A stretch of 64,000 nucleotides of DNA from WHTK01 sp965197795. Lineage in GTDB: Bacteria > Chloroflexota > Dehalococcoidia > DSTF01 > WHTK01. The translations under genes were made by a program, and so were the position numbers. Below, in pieces: positions 44,438 through 52,838 of this stretch (positions within the stretch are counted from its first letter, which is position 1; each line of letters begins with the position of its first letter). The stretch spans positions 682,001 to 746,000 of the forward strand of contig OZ240228.1 of NCBI GenBank assembly GCA_965197795.1. The letters are read 5' to 3'. The notes under the pieces were generated by a model. It had not been told where the DNA came from and made no database searches. It was given only the letters and a program-made list of their open reading frames with translations.

Positions 44438-44749
44438 TTAGCGCCCCGCTATTTCGTAAAGGTCGATCAGTTCAGCGACGACCTCGGTTTCGCGGCCTTC
44501 GCGTATTCCCTGGACGACGCAGCCCTGGAGGTGATTCTCGAGGATGAGCGCCTCCATCTTCTCGATGGCGCGCCTTATCGCGTAGGTTTGCTTCAAAACG
44601 TCGACGCAGTACTGATCCTGCTCCACCATGCGCCGGACGCCGTTGAGGTGTCCTTCGATGTAGGCGAGCCGCCGCAGAACGTCCGGTTTCGCGGACGGGT
44701 CGATAGGCATGCGGTGCGTCGTGCTTTGGTGGCCGTTTTGCTCAATCAT
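44438..44749 (-). CDS. csoR: Copper-sensing repressor CsoR
   Basis: The short all-helical CsoR/RcnR protein shows RRLAYIEGHLNGVRRM and the Cu(I) ligand triad Cys-His-Cys (DQYCVDV, ENHLQGC). Copper binding releases it from GC-rich operators. Two palindromes of the expected type stand upstream at 44799-44820 and 44890-44912, and a third at 29394-29416 before an unrelated membrane operon. The gene is the first of the csoR-copA operon. Confidence 0.92.
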   Translation of the reverse strand: MIEQNGHQSTTHRMPIDPSAKPDVLRRLAYIEGHLNGVRRMVEQDQYCVDVLKQTYAIRRAIEKMEALILENHLQGCVVQGIREGRETEVVAELIDLYEIAGR

Positions 44750-44798
44750 CGCGTCGTCTCCAGCCCGTTAAACAGGTGTAGGGTGTCGATTCTCTAAT

Positions 44799-44820
44799 CA
44801 TACCCCCTAGCAGGGGGTTG
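44799..44820. promoter_or_regulatory. CsoR operator, proximal
   Basis: CATACCCCCTAGCAGGGGG is an inverted repeat with C/G tracts about 50 bases upstream of the csoR start, fitting CsoR autoregulation. Confidence 0.65.
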
Positions 44821-44889
44821 CAGTCGTTTTCGGCAACTTTAGCATGGAAAGTAAGGTCTTCTTGATCCGCCCCTTCTATGCCAGAGAGT

Positions 44890-44912
44890 CATACCCCTAT
44901 ATAGGGGGTATG
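44890..44912. promoter_or_regulatory. CsoR operator, distal
   Basis: Arms CATACCCCTAT and ATAGGGGGTATG form a near-perfect palindrome about 140 bases upstream of csoR. It is very similar to the site at 29394-29416. The rest of 44750-45009 holds no gene I can support. Confidence 0.65.
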
Positions 44913-45009
44913 AACAGGATAGCATCGCCGTCAAACGCCCGTCAGGAGTTGGGCGTCTTACCGAAGATCGAGCGGTCGAAGCCGTGGGCGCTGCGTGAGG
45001 AGATTCACT

Positions 45010-45759
45010 TCAGACGCGGCGGGCTTCAGATTGCAGGACCGGGGCCAACTCGGAGAGCGTATCGATGCGGGCGTGCGGCACCGCGCTGACGCCCTGGCGC
45101 GTCTTGGTGCCGATTTGCACCGCGAACATGCCGACTGCCAGCGAGCCGGCGACGTCGTTGTGGGGGTTGTCGCCGACGAAGGCACATTCCGCCGCCTCGA
45201 CGCCAAGGTGGCGTGCCGCGGCGTGGAAGATGCGAGGGTCCGGCTTGGCGATCTGAAGTTCGTCTGAGAACAGGAGGCTGTCGAAGAGGCCTTCGATACC
45301 GTAGTGGCGGATCATGAGACGCAGGTTGGGCGCCGTGGTCATGCCGGTGTTGGAAACCAACGCCGTCGCCAGTCCCAGTTCTCGCACAGAGGTCAGCGCC
45401 TCGAACGCGCCGGCAGAGAGCTGAGGCGCCATGTCCAGCGGCATCGCCGCGATCGTCTCCAGGAGCTCGTCCGAGCATGAGTCCGGCGCTCGCCGGCCCG
45501 ACTGCTGCTCGAGGAGGTCGATCAGCAGCGTGGCGCGCCCGGGGGCGTCTACGTCGCGACCCTCATCGTGGAGGCGGTTTAGCGCCAGATTCGTTGCATC
45601 AAGCGCGGTGCCAACCGCCAGGTGGTCGATCTCGAAGCCGTGCCGGTCGAAGATGGCCTGTACGGCCTCGATCCGGCAGGCGCGCCGCGGGTGAGCGCGG
45701 TCTGGATGGTCCTGGATCAGCGTTTCCCAGAGATCGAAGAGCACGGCTTTTAGCGGCAT
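45010..45759 (-). CDS. HAD-superfamily hydrolase
   Basis: The four HAD motifs are present: LFDLWETL (nucleophile D9), SNTG (motif II), AKPDPRIF (Lys) and FVGDNPHNDVAGS (acidic pair). The cap type and length (249) match phosphatases of the YjjG/haloacid type. Its substrate cannot be told from sequence. It is transcribed alone, separated from tatA by a terminator-like hairpin. Confidence 0.85.
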   Translation of the reverse strand: MPLKAVLFDLWETLIQDHPDRAHPRRACRIEAVQAIFDRHGFEIDHLAVGTALDATNLALNRLHDEGRDVDAPGRATLLIDLLEQQSGRRAPDSCSDELLETIAAMPLDMAPQLSAGAFEALTSVRELGLATALVSNTGMTTAPNLRLMIRHYGIEGLFDSLLFSDELQIAKPDPRIFHAAARHLGVEAAECAFVGDNPHNDVAGSLAVGMFAVQIGTKTRQGVSAVPHARIDTLSELAPVLQSEARRV

Positions 45760-45774
45760 CGTTTCCTAAATAAT

Positions 45775-45797
45775 AGAGCGGGCCAGCGGCCCGCTCT
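45775..45797 (-). terminator. Rho-independent terminator after tatA
   Basis: A ten-base-pair stem (AGAGCGGGCC with a three-base loop) is followed on the minus strand by ATTATTT. It lies 22 bases after the tatA stop. Confidence 0.7.
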
Positions 45798-45818
45798 AGA
45801 GCTGTTATGTGGTACCGA

Positions 45819-46172
45819 TCAGGATACCGGCGCGGCGATTGAGGCGCTGCACTGGCTGCAGAATTTGGCGCCCACGGCGTTAAGCGCACCGCAACTGGGG
45901 CACTTGACCGCAGAAACCGTCTCGGCGCCGCCATTGGCGGCCGCGACTGCCTCAGCCGCTGCGACTGGCTCAGCCGTGGCGCTATCCGTCGCCGCGCTCT
46001 CCGTCGGGGCGGCTTCGTCTTCAGTGGCTACTTCTTTGCGGAACTCCTTGATGCCCTTACCCAGCGATCCACCGATATCGGCGAGTCGCGTGGCGCCAAA
46101 TAGCATCACGAGTACTAAGAGAATGATTACGAGCTCCATTGGCCCGAGTCCGAACGGCCCCGCTGCTAGCAT
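45819..46172 (-). CDS. tatA: TatA/E-type twin-arginine translocase with C-terminal zinc ribbon
   Basis: The N-terminus (GLGPMELVIILLVLVMLFG) and the amphipathic helix (LADIGGSLGKGIKEFRKE) are typical TatA, which forms the pore for folded Tat substrates. An alanine-rich linker then leads to a zinc ribbon with two CxxC pairs (CPSCGALN and FCSQCS) at residues ~90-110. This ribbon is not part of classic TatA. The cytoplasmic placement suggests a docking or regulatory module. No tatC is nearby. Confidence 0.85.
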   Translation of the reverse strand: MLAAGPFGLGPMELVIILLVLVMLFGATRLADIGGSLGKGIKEFRKEVATEDEAAPTESAATDSATAEPVAAAEAVAAANGGAETVSAVKCPSCGALNAVGAKFCSQCSASIAAPVS

Positions 46173-46280
46173 GGTGGGAGCACCTCCTGTGCCCTAGTTC
46201 TACGATCAGACCTTAGCATCGGGATTCTGGGGGCGTCAATTGAGATGGTCGCGTCCGCGAAGCTGAGCCACCCAGTTATG

Positions 46281-46307
46281 CAAACAAAAGAGGCGCCGAA
46301 GCGCCTC
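46281..46307 (-). terminator. Rho-independent terminator after the XdhC-like gene
   Basis: GAGGCGC and GCGCCTC pair around a four-base loop, followed on the minus strand by TTTTGTTTG. It lies just after the stop at 46331. Confidence 0.75.
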
Positions 46308-46330
46308 GCAGCCGTCTGTAATTCGGCCAG

Positions 46331-46651
46331 TCAGACTATCCGTTCGACGAAGACTTCCATGATGCCGCCGCAGATCTTGTCCTCGCCCTCCGGCGACTCG
46401 GTCAGGTCCACGGTAACGAGCTGAGGCTGGCCGCTGCCGTGAACGTTCATCGCTTCCTGCCACACCTCGGCTTCGCCGCAGCCGCCGCCAATGGTGCCGC
46501 AGAAGCTGCCGTCCTGGCGCACCGCCATCTTGGCGCCCGGCTTGCGCGGTGTGGAGCCACGCGAGGCCGCCACGGTCGCCACGACGAGCGGCGTGCCGCC
46601 CTTCAGCGCCTTCTCGATCTCGTTGAAGACCTCGTCTTGCATGTCGAACAT
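46331..46651 (-). CDS. Stand-alone XdhC/CoxI-type domain protein
   Basis: The 106 residues match only the N-terminal XdhC_CoxI domain: LVVATVAASRGSTPRKPGAKM and GTIGGGCGEAEVW with a conserved Cys. Full-length XdhC inserts sulfurated molybdenum cofactor into xanthine dehydrogenase-type enzymes; single-domain versions occur beside such enzymes. No molybdoenzyme is encoded in the window, so the partner is elsewhere. It is a short single-gene unit ended by a terminator. Confidence 0.82.
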   Translation of the reverse strand: MFDMQDEVFNEIEKALKGGTPLVVATVAASRGSTPRKPGAKMAVRQDGSFCGTIGGGCGEAEVWQEAMNVHGSGQPQLVTVDLTESPEGEDKICGGIMEVFVERIV

Positions 46652-46714
46652 ATTATCGCAACGAAGCTAGATCCGTCAACGACTCGTATAGTCACGCCAT
46701 GCGCGAGTGCCGGG

Positions 46715-48097
46715 CTACTTAGGCTTCCAGGTGGTGCCGCTGGGCGCGTCTTCCAGCACGATGTCGAGTTCGCCGAGGCCGTCGCGGATGCGGTCCGCCA
46801 ACTGATACTGCTTCGCTTCGCGCAGCTCCTTGCGCAGCGAGATCAGCAGCTCAACGAAGGGCGCGGCGCCCATACTGTCGTCGGCGGGCGCCGCAAGGCG
46901 AAGGCCGAGCACTGCGGCCAGCTCGCGCAACATCGCTTGGGCGTCGCCGACCGAATGATCGGCGTCACGGCCTCGGTTGATCTCGCGTGCCAGCTCGAAC
47001 AGCACACTGATGGCCTGCGACGTGTTCAGGTCGTCGTCCATAGCCCCGACGAAGCGTTCTTTGTACGGTGTCGCGTCTATCGGGTCGCCGCCGCCGGTAT
47101 CCGGCGTTTCGACGGCGTTGTGCAGGCGCTCGGCGCCGGCCTTGCCGGCTGCCATCGCATCGACGCTGTAGGTCAACGGGCTGCGATAGCCGCTGCTGAG
47201 GACGAAGACGCGGATGGCGTCACCGCCGTAGGTGTCGATGGCCTCCCTCATGTTGATCAGGTTGCCGATCGACTTGCTCATCTTCTCGTCGCCGAGCTGC
47301 ATCAGCCCGTTGTGGATCCAGTAGCTGGCAAACGGCTCCTCGCCGGTGAACGCCTCCGTCTGGGCGATCTCGTTTTCGTGATGCGGGAAGACGAGGTCCA
47401 TGCCGCCACCGTGGATGTCGATCTGGGGGCCGAGGTGGCGATAGGACATCGCGGAGCATTCGATGTGCCAGCCGGGCCGGCCTTCACCCCAGGGGCTGCT
47501 CCAGGACGGCTCGCCGGGCTTGGCGGCCTTCCACAGCGTGAAGTCCATCGGGTTCTCTTTGCCCTCCAACGGCTCGACGCGGGCGCCGGCGAGCATCGAG
47601 TCCAGGCTGCGCTTGGCCAGCTTGCCGTAGTCGCTCTTCTTCTCGACGCGGTAGTAGACGTCGCTCGCTTCGTCACCGCCCTTGGGTGGGCCCGCGTAGG
47701 CGTAACCCTTCTCGATCAGTCCTTCGATCATCTCGACGATCCCTGGTATCTCCTGCGTGGGGCGAGGGTAGACGTGGGCCGGCAGCACGTTGAGGTCGTC
47801 CATCGACGTGGTGAAGTCGCCGCTGTACTCGTCGGCGATCGATTCGACGCTGCGGCCCTCGCTCTCCGCCCGCGCGATCAGCTTGTCGTCGATGTCGGTG
47901 TAGTTCTGGACATGCTTGACGTCGTAGCCGCGGTATTCCAGATAGCGGCGCAGCGTATCGAAGATGATGATGAACATCGCGTGGCCCAGGTGACTCTCGG
48001 CGTACGGCGTGATGCCGCAGACGTACATAAGCACGTGGTTGTCGTTGCGCGGCGTGAACTCTTCGACGCGGCCGGTCAGGGTGTTGTGGAGTCGCAT
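46715..48097 (-). CDS. cysS: Cysteinyl-tRNA synthetase
   Basis: Class I synthetase motifs are seen: a HIGH-type box in SHLGHAM, zinc ligands in VCGITPY and HIECSAM, and KMSKS in LGDEKMSKSIG. The length (460) is normal. It charges tRNA-Cys. It follows cysE by 38 bases and is probably read from the same T-box-controlled transcript, linking cysteine synthesis and charging to the tRNA-Cys pool. Confidence 0.95.
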   Translation of the reverse strand: MRLHNTLTGRVEEFTPRNDNHVLMYVCGITPYAESHLGHAMFIIIFDTLRRYLEYRGYDVKHVQNYTDIDDKLIARAESEGRSVESIADEYSGDFTTSMDDLNVLPAHVYPRPTQEIPGIVEMIEGLIEKGYAYAGPPKGGDEASDVYYRVEKKSDYGKLAKRSLDSMLAGARVEPLEGKENPMDFTLWKAAKPGEPSWSSPWGEGRPGWHIECSAMSYRHLGPQIDIHGGGMDLVFPHHENEIAQTEAFTGEEPFASYWIHNGLMQLGDEKMSKSIGNLINMREAIDTYGGDAIRVFVLSSGYRSPLTYSVDAMAAGKAGAERLHNAVETPDTGGGDPIDATPYKERFVGAMDDDLNTSQAISVLFELAREINRGRDADHSVGDAQAMLRELAAVLGLRLAAPADDSMGAAPFVELLISLRKELREAKQYQLADRIRDGLGELDIVLEDAPSGTTWKPK

Positions 48098-48135
48098 TCA
48101 GCCTCCTGCGCTTCTCGGGCCAGCTTACGTCGCGT

Positions 48136-48825
48136 CTAGTTGGAAGCGGAAGTGCGGCTATGAGCGGCGTCGGCGCGATTATGCTCGGCGAGCTCAGCTT
48201 CGAGAGAGGCCACCTGTTCGCGCAGGGTTTCCAGCCGCTCCGAGAGTTCTTCGATGCGGTCCCACTCCGGGTCGGGCAGGCGCTGAATCGTGTCGTTGCC
48301 GGGTTCGTAATAGGCGACGACCTTGCCGGGCACGCCGACGACGGTGGCATACGCCGGGACGCTGGTGACGACGACGGAGCCGGCGCCGATGCGAGCGTGG
48401 TCGCCGACCGTTATCCCTCCGATTAACTTCGCGCCGGCGCCGACCTGCACGTTGTCCCCGAGCGTGGGGTGGCGCTTTTCATGCAGAGTGCTGGTACCGC
48501 CGAGCGTCACGCCTTGGGTCAGATGGCAGTTGTCGCCTATAACCGTCGTCTCGCCGATCACGAGCCCCATGCCGTGGTCGATGAACAGCCCCTCGCCGAT
48601 CGAGGCGCCGGGGTGGATTTCGATGCCCGTGAGGAAGCGGTTGAAGTAAGCGACGATGCCGGGCAACAGCGGAACGCCGACGCAGCGTAGCGAATGCGCC
48701 AGGCGGTGCAGCTGTCGGGCGTGAAAGCCGGGGTAGGTGAGGATTACGGAAGCGGCGCCGCGCGCCGCGGGGTCGCGGTCAAGCGCTGCTTCGATGTCTC
48801 TGCGGATGCTGTGAATGAGCGACAA
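48136..48825 (-). CDS. cysE: Serine O-acetyltransferase
   Basis: The left-handed beta-helix repeat region (GLVIGETTVIGDNCHL, VGAGAKLIGGITVGDHARIGAGSVV) and the HPGASIGEG...DHGMGL active-site region match CysE. It makes O-acetylserine for the cysteine synthases at 55411-58745. TTG 48825 was chosen over an open frame reaching 48936 because GGAGG lies six bases before it and the upstream region is a T-box leader. The C-terminal ~30 residues form an acidic coiled coil. It is co-transcribed with cysS. Confidence 0.9.
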   Translation of the reverse strand: MSLIHSIRRDIEAALDRDPAARGAASVILTYPGFHARQLHRLAHSLRCVGVPLLPGIVAYFNRFLTGIEIHPGASIGEGLFIDHGMGLVIGETTVIGDNCHLTQGVTLGGTSTLHEKRHPTLGDNVQVGAGAKLIGGITVGDHARIGAGSVVVTSVPAYATVVGVPGKVVAYYEPGNDTIQRLPDPEWDRIEELSERLETLREQVASLEAELAEHNRADAAHSRTSASN

Positions 48826-48985
48826 CTGTTGCCTCCGTCTGTCAGCGGGGTCGCGCGCCGGGCCGGAGCGCAATTTGGGGTTCGGGTGTCGTCTGAAGAC
48901 GAGCACCCTAGGGACAGACGCAGCAGGTACCACCAAGATTCATAAGCGGTTCGCAATATACCATAACGCCGCCTCGCCAACGGCC
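48826..48985 (-). promoter_or_regulatory. T-box riboswitch leader (translational type) of cysE-cysS
   Basis: On the minus strand AATCTTGGTGGTACC (48940-48926) ends in the T-box consensus that pairs with the tRNA acceptor end. Just after it, CGTCTGTC (48920-48913) is perfectly complementary to GACAGACG (48843-48836), which abuts the cysE Shine-Dalgarno GGAGG, so it can act as a sequestor. Upstream, GCGG/CCGC arms enclose a TGC triplet, a possible cysteine specifier in a very short Stem I. Only ~50 bases lie between the ispF stop and the T-box, so Stem I must be minimal or overlap ispF. Confidence 0.65.
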
Positions 48986-49468
48986 TTACGGCTCGAGCCG
49001 CTCTTCGATCAGCGCTACGGCATAGGCGGCCACGCCTTCTTCCCGCCCGACGGCTCCCAATCCGTCCGTCGTGGTCGCCTTGACGCTGACGCTGCCGAGT
49101 TCGGTCCCCAGCGCTCTGGCCAACGCCGAGCGCATCTCCGCCACACGTGACGCAATACGAGGCGCCTGCGCAACGATGGTGAGGTCGACGTTGACGATGC
49201 CGTAGCCGGCGCTGGCGACGAGAATGGCGGTCTGCTTCAGCAAATCGAGGCTGTTGGCGTCGCGCCAGCGTTCGTCCCCGCTGGGGTAGTGCTTGCCGAT
49301 ATCGCCCAGGGCAGCGGCTCCCAACAACGCGTCGATGACCGCGTGAGCCGCGGCGTCGCCATCCGAATGACCGGCGAGGCCTCGCTCCGCCTCCAGGCGC
49401 ACGCCGCCCAGGATCAGGGGACGTCCGGCCTCAAAAGCGTGTACGTCGTAGCCGTGTCCGATACGCAT
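48986..49468 (-). CDS. ispF: 2-C-methyl-D-erythritol 2,4-cyclodiphosphate synthase
   Basis: The IspF start RIGHGYDVHAFEAGRPLILGGV carries the zinc ligands Asp and His, and HSDGDAAAHAVIDALLGAA completes the active site. It cyclises CDP-methylerythritol phosphate in the MEP isoprenoid pathway. The length (160) is normal. Its ATG overlaps the ispD stop, as is common for this pair. Confidence 0.95.
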   Translation of the reverse strand: MRIGHGYDVHAFEAGRPLILGGVRLEAERGLAGHSDGDAAAHAVIDALLGAAALGDIGKHYPSGDERWRDANSLDLLKQTAILVASAGYGIVNVDLTIVAQAPRIASRVAEMRSALARALGTELGSVSVKATTTDGLGAVGREEGVAAYAVALIEERLEP

Positions 49469-50175
49469 CAGCTCGAACCATCCTCCGACGCTGCCAGGAG
49501 CGCCTGCGCCAGCTTCAGGTCTTCCGGCAGCGTTACCTTGATATTACGGGTCGAGCCCATCACCAGCTTGACCGGCTCGCCGATCAGCTCGATTAACGCC
49601 GCGTCGTCCGTGGCGTCTATGTCGAGCGACTCGTGAGCCCGCTTGAGAAGGTCGCTGCGAAACGCCTGAGGCGTCTGCGCCAGCCAGAGGCCTTCACGGG
49701 TTACCGTGCTCGACACCCTGCCTGAAGGCTCGGCTCGTTTGACCGTGTCCGACACCGGTACGGCGCAGAGCGCCGCGCCCAGCTCACGCGCGCCGGCCAG
49801 CGCTTCGTCGATCATTGCAGCGTCGACCAGGGGACGCGCCGCGTCGTGCACCACGACGAAATCGCACTCACCGGCGGCATTGAGGCCTCTGAAAACAGAA
49901 TCGCGCCGCCGGGCGCCGCCGAGGATGACGGTGGTCTTGCCGGCCGCCGCGGATTCGACGATCGCACGAACGCCGTCCTGGTTCGACTCGGACGCGACCA
50001 CGACCAGGGCGTCGATAGCCGGGTGATTTACGAAGACCTCGATCGAGTAAGCGACCAGCGGCCGCCCGCCGAGGGGCGCCAGCAGCTTATCGATACCCTT
50101 CATTCGACGGCTGCCACCCGCCGCGACGATGATCGCCACGGTGCGTCCGTTTCGTTGGTTCGGTTGCTCGACCAT
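49468..50175 (-). CDS. ispD: 2-C-methyl-D-erythritol 4-phosphate cytidylyltransferase
   Basis: The nucleotide-binding start IIVAAGGSRRMKGIDKLLAPLGGRPLV and the segment VVHDAARPLVDAAMI are IspD hallmarks. It activates MEP with CTP. It is translationally coupled to ispF and sits six bases after the DedA-like gene. Confidence 0.95.
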   Translation of the reverse strand: MVEQPNQRNGRTVAIIVAAGGSRRMKGIDKLLAPLGGRPLVAYSIEVFVNHPAIDALVVVASESNQDGVRAIVESAAAGKTTVILGGARRRDSVFRGLNAAGECDFVVVHDAARPLVDAAMIDEALAGARELGAALCAVPVSDTVKRAEPSGRVSSTVTREGLWLAQTPQAFRSDLLKRAHESLDIDATDDAALIELIGEPVKLVMGSTRNIKVTLPEDLKLAQALLAASEDGSS

Positions 50176-50181
50176 GGCGTA

Positions 50182-50853
50182 TTAGACCACGTCCCTGAGG
50201 AAGCTAAACGAGAAGGTACCGCCGTAGGCGAGGATAAGGTCCTTGATTATTTTGCCGGCCAGGCAGGCGAGAAAGAAGCGCAACGGAGACATGCGTGCGC
50301 CGCCTGCCGCCGCTCCTACCAGGTCGAAGAATGGGTTAGGGAACGTGGAGAGGAAGAATATGCTCAGGACCCCGTTGCGACGCATCCATCTTTCGAAGGT
50401 CTGGTAGATCCGGCGCTGGCGCAGCAGGTCGGTACCGGCGTAACCGAGCCCGTAGCCGGAGAACTCGCCGATCGCGTCGCCGAGGCCGGCAACCAGGCCG
50501 ACCACGATCGGCGCAGGGATGCCCAGCACCGGGTCGAGCACGATGGCGCCGCCGAAGATCGCCACCGTGCTCGGCGTCGGCAGGACGATCGTCGCGGAGC
50601 CCGCCATGGCGATGAAAAAGACGCCGAGGTAGCCCCAGTCCTTGAGGCGGTCGAGATCGATGCCCAGGACGAAGTAAGCGGTGACGTAGGCGGCAAACAG
50701 GAGCGCGAGCCCGGTGAAGATGAGGTATTCGAGCCGGAACCCCAGGACCCGTAGGGGCTCCGAGCGCGGTGTTTCGACCTCCGCGTCGATGTCCTCAACG
50801 GCTTCCTCAAAGCCTTCGGCGTGGGGTGAATCGTCCTCCGGCGGCCGGCTCAT
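50182..50853 (-). CDS. VTT/DedA-like membrane protein
   Basis: About five hydrophobic segments and the VTT pattern (GYLGVFFIAMAGSATIVLPTPSTV, EFSGYGLGYAG, FFLSTFPNPFFDLVGAAAGG) place it in the YqaA/DedA group. These proteins are linked to lipid flipping and envelope stability. An acidic N-terminal tail of ~45 residues precedes the first helix. It shares an operon with ispD-ispF. Confidence 0.8.
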   Translation of the reverse strand: MSRPPEDDSPHAEGFEEAVEDIDAEVETPRSEPLRVLGFRLEYLIFTGLALLFAAYVTAYFVLGIDLDRLKDWGYLGVFFIAMAGSATIVLPTPSTVAIFGGAIVLDPVLGIPAPIVVGLVAGLGDAIGEFSGYGLGYAGTDLLRQRRIYQTFERWMRRNGVLSIFFLSTFPNPFFDLVGAAAGGARMSPLRFFLACLAGKIIKDLILAYGGTFSFSFLRDVV

Positions 50854-50953
50854 GGCGGGATCATACCGATCGCGAAGCTATGCGCGGCTCAGCTACTGGA
50901 GGTGACGGCTGCGTCTCGATGTGGTCTGATAGTACTGAGCCAAGGAGAACAAG

Positions 50954-51595
50954 ATGAACTTCAGCTACCCGCACGATATCGACCTGTCCGCCATCGAGGC
51001 GATCGTCCCTGCCGTCATTGAGACCACGCCGCGTGGCGAGCGTGTCTACGACATCTACTCGATGCTGCTCAAGGAGCGCATCGTCTACCTTGGCACCCCG
51101 ATCTTCGACCAAGTGGCCAACAGCATCATCGCGCAGCTGCTACACCTGGAGCGCGAGGATCCCGACCGCGACATCGCCATGTACATCAACTCACCCGGCG
51201 GTGAAGTCCACGCCGGTCTTGCCATCCTGGACGCGATGGAGCTGAACCGCTGCGAGGTGGCTACGTACTGCGTCGGGGTCTGCGCCAGCATGGCTACGGT
51301 GCTGCTGAGCTCGGGCGCCGCGGGGAAGCGTTACGCGATGCCGAACGCGACGATCCACATGCACCAGGCGCTCGGCGGCGTGCAGGGCCAGGCATCGGAC
51401 ATCGAGATCGAGGCGCGCGAGACGATCCGGCTCAACGACATGATCCGGGATTTGCTGGCGCGCAACACGGGCCAGGATCCGGAGCGCATCCGCCGCGACT
51501 TCGACCGCAACTTCTATATGACGTCGCAGCAGGCGGTCGAGTACGGCATGATCGATGAGATCCTGCACGGCAATCGAGAGCAGCCAGCGACCTAG
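50954..51595 (+). CDS. clpP: ATP-dependent Clp protease proteolytic subunit
   Basis: The catalytic Ser is S112 in GVCASMATVLLSSGAAGKR, and the His is H137 in NATIHMHQALGG. The DREIYI-like strand (RDIAMYINSPGG) is also present. It forms the tetradecameric chamber fed by ClpX/ClpC. AAGGAGAACAAG precedes the ATG. It is a divergent, single-gene unit with no clpX beside it. Confidence 0.95.
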   Translation: MNFSYPHDIDLSAIEAIVPAVIETTPRGERVYDIYSMLLKERIVYLGTPIFDQVANSIIAQLLHLEREDPDRDIAMYINSPGGEVHAGLAILDAMELNRCEVATYCVGVCASMATVLLSSGAAGKRYAMPNATIHMHQALGGVQGQASDIEIEARETIRLNDMIRDLLARNTGQDPERIRRDFDRNFYMTSQQAVEYGMIDEILHGNREQPAT

Positions 51596-51663
51596 CTCCT
51601 GAAGGCGACTAAATCGGTCGAGAATTGATCCAGGAACCGGAAGCGTTCCTGGGAGGAAGTCCG

Positions 51664-51894
51664 TTGGTCGTCGTGTATCTCAAGAACGGGGAGAAGGCTC
51701 CCATGGCCGACGCGAACTACGTGCGGCTCGAGTCGACATCCGAGACCGGCATGCTGATGCTGAAGTGTTACTTCGGCAATGAAGAGGTCGGCCAGTTCAA
51801 GTGGGACGAGGTCGCCGGTTACGCCGTCGAGGTGATCAGGCTGAGCGAGTCCCCGGGCTCTCTGGACGCCTGGAACACGCGACTGCAGGCCTAG
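51664..51894 (+). CDS. Small hypothetical protein
   Basis: TTG 51664 follows GGGAGGAAG, which decides this start over an upstream TTG at 51625. The 76-residue product (VVVYLKNGEKAPM...VGQFKWDEVAGYAVEVIRL) looks like a small beta-rich, SH3-like domain. No family was recognised. It trails clpP on the same strand and overlaps the convergent EamA gene end by four bases. Confidence 0.6.
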   Translation: MVVVYLKNGEKAPMADANYVRLESTSETGMLMLKCYFGNEEVGQFKWDEVAGYAVEVIRLSESPGSLDAWNTRLQA

Positions 51895-52790
51895 CTGGCC
51901 TCTGGCGCAAGCACCGGACCGGTGCGAACGTCGCCGCGGAGGGCTATCACCACCCCGGCGAGGACCGTCAGGCCGCCAGCCAGCTGAACCAGAGTTGGGT
52001 CCTCGTTGAGAAAGACGGCCGCCAGGATCGTGGCGCCTACCGGCTCGCCAAGCACGGCAATCGACACGACGATCGCGGGCAAGTGGCCAAGCGAGCGATT
52101 AACCGCCGTGTGGCCGATCAACTGCGGCACCAGCGCAAGCAGGAGCAGGAATCCGAAGGTGCGCCCGGTATAGCCGCCCAAAGCCTCGCCCGCCACGAAG
52201 ACGGCGCCAAGCAATAGCAGTGCCGATGTGGAATATGTGACCGTGATGTACGGCAGCCAGCCGGCACCGGAACCGAGCAGCCTGCGTCCCGCCATGAAAT
52301 AGCCTGAGGCGAAGATCGCTCCAAGAAGGGCAAACCCGTCGCCTGCCAGCGTGTCACCACCCGCATTGAAGTCCTCGGAGACCATGATCAGGGTCCCCAC
52401 GGCAGCGACGGCTAGCGCGAACCAGATAGTCCGCCCCGGCCGTTCGCCAAGCAGCGGCCCACCGGCCAGCCCGATGAAAAGCGGCGTCGTAGTGACGAGG
52501 ACGACGGATGTCACGATCGACGTCTGCTTGACCGCGGCGATCCAGAGCGCGAAGTGCGCCGCGAGGAAGATGCCGGACAGCAGCGTCAAGACCACAGCCG
52601 ATCGGCTACGTGGAGATATGTTCTGGCGCCGTACCCCCGCCAGGAGCAGCAACGGCGAAGATGCCAGGACGAGCCGATACGCCGCGATGACGATTGAGGG
52701 CGCGTCGGCTTCACGGATCAATACCGCCGCGGTGCTAACAGTCGCGACGCCGACGGCGAGGATGGCGAAGTCGACTCCCCGACTGCTCAT
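51891..52790 (-). CDS. EamA/DMT-family transporter
   Basis: Ten membrane helices in two EamA repeats (residues ~8-140 and ~150-290) with typical segments such as LVTTTPLFIGLAGGPLLGE and LGHLPAIVVSIAVLGEPVGA. Members export metabolites or take up small solutes; the substrate cannot be inferred. It is a single gene convergent with clpP's follower. Confidence 0.85.
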   Translation of the reverse strand: MSSRGVDFAILAVGVATVSTAAVLIREADAPSIVIAAYRLVLASSPLLLLAGVRRQNISPRSRSAVVLTLLSGIFLAAHFALWIAAVKQTSIVTSVVLVTTTPLFIGLAGGPLLGERPGRTIWFALAVAAVGTLIMVSEDFNAGGDTLAGDGFALLGAIFASGYFMAGRRLLGSGAGWLPYITVTYSTSALLLLGAVFVAGEALGGYTGRTFGFLLLLALVPQLIGHTAVNRSLGHLPAIVVSIAVLGEPVGATILAAVFLNEDPTLVQLAGGLTVLAGVVIALRGDVRTGPVLAPEAS

Positions 52791-52838
52791 GCGCCGATGC
52801 TAGCAGCCGGTAGCCTCTGATACGCTTGGATTCAGGAT

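Noticed and set aside
46439..48139. 566-residue plus-strand ORF opposite cysS
   Set aside because: Antisense shadow; the minus strand encodes a complete cysteinyl-tRNA synthetase with KMSKS.
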